Source: CALBJU01 sp965247125 (GTDB taxonomy: Bacteria; Bacteroidota; Rhodothermia; Rhodothermales; UBA10348). From it: 64,000 bases of DNA. Positions 62,779-64,000 of this stretch are shown here, piece after piece (the first letter of the stretch is position 1; each line of letters starts with the position of its first letter). Location of the stretch: the NCBI GenBank assembly GCA_965247125.1, contig CBDFGO010000002.1:372001-436000 (forward strand). Reading direction: 5' to 3'. A program made the translations under genes and the position numbers. The notes below the pieces were generated by a model. The model made no database searches. It saw only the letters and a list, made by a program, of their open reading frames with translations, and was not told where the DNA came from.

Positions 62779-64000
62779 GAGCTATGCCCAAAAGTTGTGT
62801 ATGGAAGGTTTAGGCAGCGTGTCGTTCTGATGTAATTCCGTCGGTGAATTTGATTCCTTTTTTTACAAGTTGCAATAGGTGCGGTGCATTCAGTTTCCTC
62901 CACTTCTTCTGAGCCTCTTTACATAGACGGAAGGCCATTGCAAGAGCTGTTTCTCGGCTCAGACATCCCCTCGTTTTGGCGGTCCTGAGGCGCACGGTCG
63001 CGAACGTAGATTCGATCGGATTTGTGCTCCGAAGATGGATCCAGTGTTCTGCCGGAAAGTCATAAAAAGCGAGCAGTTCTTCTCGGTCTTTCACCAGAAT
63101 CTCTGCTGCTTTCGGATACTTTTGCTGGTAGGCTTTGATGAAAAACAGAAGGGCGCTCTCTGCCTGCTTTTTTGTTTCTGCTGTATAGATCTGCGTGAGG
63201 TGACCTTTTGCCTTCTTCTGAACGGACTTGGGCAGGCGGTTGAGCACATTTGCTGTCTTGTGCACCCAACAGCGTGCGGCTCGCGTCTCGGGATAAACTT
63301 CTGCGAGAGCACTCCAGAATCCCATGGCTCCATCGGCAACAGCCAGCTTCGGTCCTTGATCCAGCCCGCGGTGCCTCAGCTCCAGGAGCAACTCTCGCCA
63401 CGACTGCTTGCTCTCGCGAAAGCCGTCCTCGAGTGCTATAAGCTCCTTCCTTCCATCGGCCGTAGCGCCGATCACGACCAGCAGACACAGTTTCTGTTTA
63501 TCCATGCGTACGTTTACGTGAATACCGTCGGCCCAGAAATAGACGTAGTGCTTCTCCTGCAGGCTCCGCTTTTGCCAGTCTTCGTGCTCCCTTGTCCAAA
63601 GCGTCTTCAGGCGCGCAATCGTCGAGGAGGTCAGCCCTGGGGCATCAGGACCAACAAGGGCCGAGAGCGCTGCCTCAAAGCCGCCCGTTGAAACTCCCTT
63701 CAGGTACAACCATGGAATGAGAGCCTCAAGCGAGCGGCTCTTGCGGAGGTAGGCTGGTAGTATCGAACTGCGGAAACCGATTCTATCCTCACCCCGACCC
63801 GTACGGTCGCGTATGCGGGGCATCTTTACAGCGACCTCCCCGATACCAGTCAAAATCTTCCTCTCTGGCAGATATCCATTGCGAACGATGCGGTGGCGAT
63901 TCTCTTCGTCGCGCAGGAACTGGTAGCGCTGGCAGAAAGCTTCAACCTCGGCCTCAACGGCTGTGGCCAGCATCTTTGCGGCCCCTGTTCGCAATACTTC
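62779..64000 (-). mobile_element. IS256-family insertion sequence, partial (copy 3)
   Basis: Right end GAGCTATGCCCAAAAGTTGT begins at 62779. The rest is the reverse complement of 27162-28383 with at least one substitution (CTGAAGGAG to CTGCAGGAG). Only the outer 162 bp of its transposase-upstream end lie beyond the window. It interrupts a kinase-propeller gene. Confidence 0.93.
62810..64000 (-). CDS. IS256-family transposase, N-terminus beyond window
   Basis: Same protein as at 27102-28352 from VLRTGAAKMLATAVEAEVEA onward, with DDE residues in WADGIHVNVR, VADGAMGFW and NPIESTF. It differs by one Gln for Lys (SLQEKHY). The first about 20 codons fall past 64000. The stop at 62810 coincides with the same distance from the element end as in copy 2. 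Confidence 0.93.
   Translation of the reverse strand, partial: EVLRTGAAKMLATAVEAEVEAFCQRYQFLRDEENRHRIVRNGYLPERKILTGIGEVAVKMPRIRDRTGRGEDRIGFRSSILPAYLRKSRSLEALIPWLYLKGVSTGGFEAALSALVGPDAPGLTSSTIARLKTLWTREHEDWQKRSLQEKHYVYFWADGIHVNVRMDKQKLCLLVVIGATADGRKELIALEDGFRESKQSWRELLLELRHRGLDQGPKLAVADGAMGFWSALAEVYPETRAARCWVHKTANVLNRLPKSVQKKAKGHLTQIYTAETKKQAESALLFFIKAYQQKYPKAAEILVKDREELLAFYDFPAEHWIHLRSTNPIESTFATVRLRTAKTRGCLSRETALAMAFRLCKEAQKKWRKLNAPHLLQLVKKGIKFTDGITSERHAA

Noticed and set aside
1..64000. Complete circular replicon of about 64 kb closed through the IS
   Set aside because: The flanks outside the two terminal IS parts (ends at 78 and 62778) share no target duplication and there is no replication or partition gene.
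1..64000. CRISPR arrays, tRNA or rRNA genes
   Set aside because: No regularly spaced short repeats and no recognisable tRNA or rRNA cores were seen on either strand by eye; a covariance-model scan would be needed to exclude small RNAs.

Overview
The window looks like chromosomal DNA of an uncultured Bacteroidota-type bacterium, most likely of the Rhodothermota (Rhodothermales/Balneolales side). The supporting signs are a type IX secretion C-terminal domain (YPNPF), a CarboxypepD-regulatory plus plug TonB receptor, many lipoproteins, and large families of membrane-anchored Ser/Thr kinases with TolB/WD40-like propellers. I see no rRNA, tRNA, CRISPR array or replication origin.

Layout. 1-77 is the end of an IS256-family element, followed by about 550 bp without a gene and two broken genes that meet head-on near 1005. 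1720-6366 is a tight glycerol/glycerophosphodiester operon read right to left (glpK-glpD-glpQ-glpF). 6421-10049 holds a dipeptidase, a secreted DUF1080-like protein, a nonsense-interrupted secreted T9SS protein and an NrtS-like membrane protein. 10180-12243 is a histidine kinase with three exact-period PAS repeats. 12801-19440 is a first block of three kinase-propeller genes. 19586-23165 is accessory DNA: a lipoprotein, a hydrolase fragment, a GC-rich two-subunit ThDP decarboxylase pair and an IS3-family element. 23172-26341 holds two overlapping sulfatases. 26440-38056 holds three kinase-TPR genes (one split by IS256, one frameshifted, one intact) and a TonB receptor. 38313-47117 is mostly single-copy genes: a TPR lipoprotein, a DoxX-like protein, an MBL hydrolase, TetR with paired operators, a YVTN propeller, PadR plus a CPBP protease with a palindromic operator, an RHH-like protein, a P-loop NTPase and a UDG-family protein. 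47182-62778 is a second and larger kinase-propeller block, ended by another IS256 copy that runs off the window.

The central theme is the paralogous array of at least nine kinase-propeller and kinase-TPR genes (full, damaged or truncated) plus three tiny N-terminal stubs and one C-terminal part, all on the minus strand. Intact members have a Hanks kinase domain (cytoplasm), one transmembrane helix, and a long presumably periplasmic sensor: either a TolB-like propeller ending in a V-x-N-W-like tail, or a TolB-N/FlgO-like domain plus TPRs. Starts overlap preceding stops (ATGA or TGATG) in several places, which suggests translational coupling. Non-kinase cargo genes (sulfatases, a NIPSNAP-like protein, a nucleotidyltransferase with a small partner) each sit directly behind a truncated kinase 5' end, as if they had replaced kinase bodies in the array.

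Many genes are broken by a single event. There are four in-frame stops, four one-base losses in short homopolymers and two IS256 insertions. For the kinase genes, undoing the single change restores a length equal or very close to an intact neighbour. These are either recent pseudogenes or, for the homopolymer cases, possible sequencing errors.
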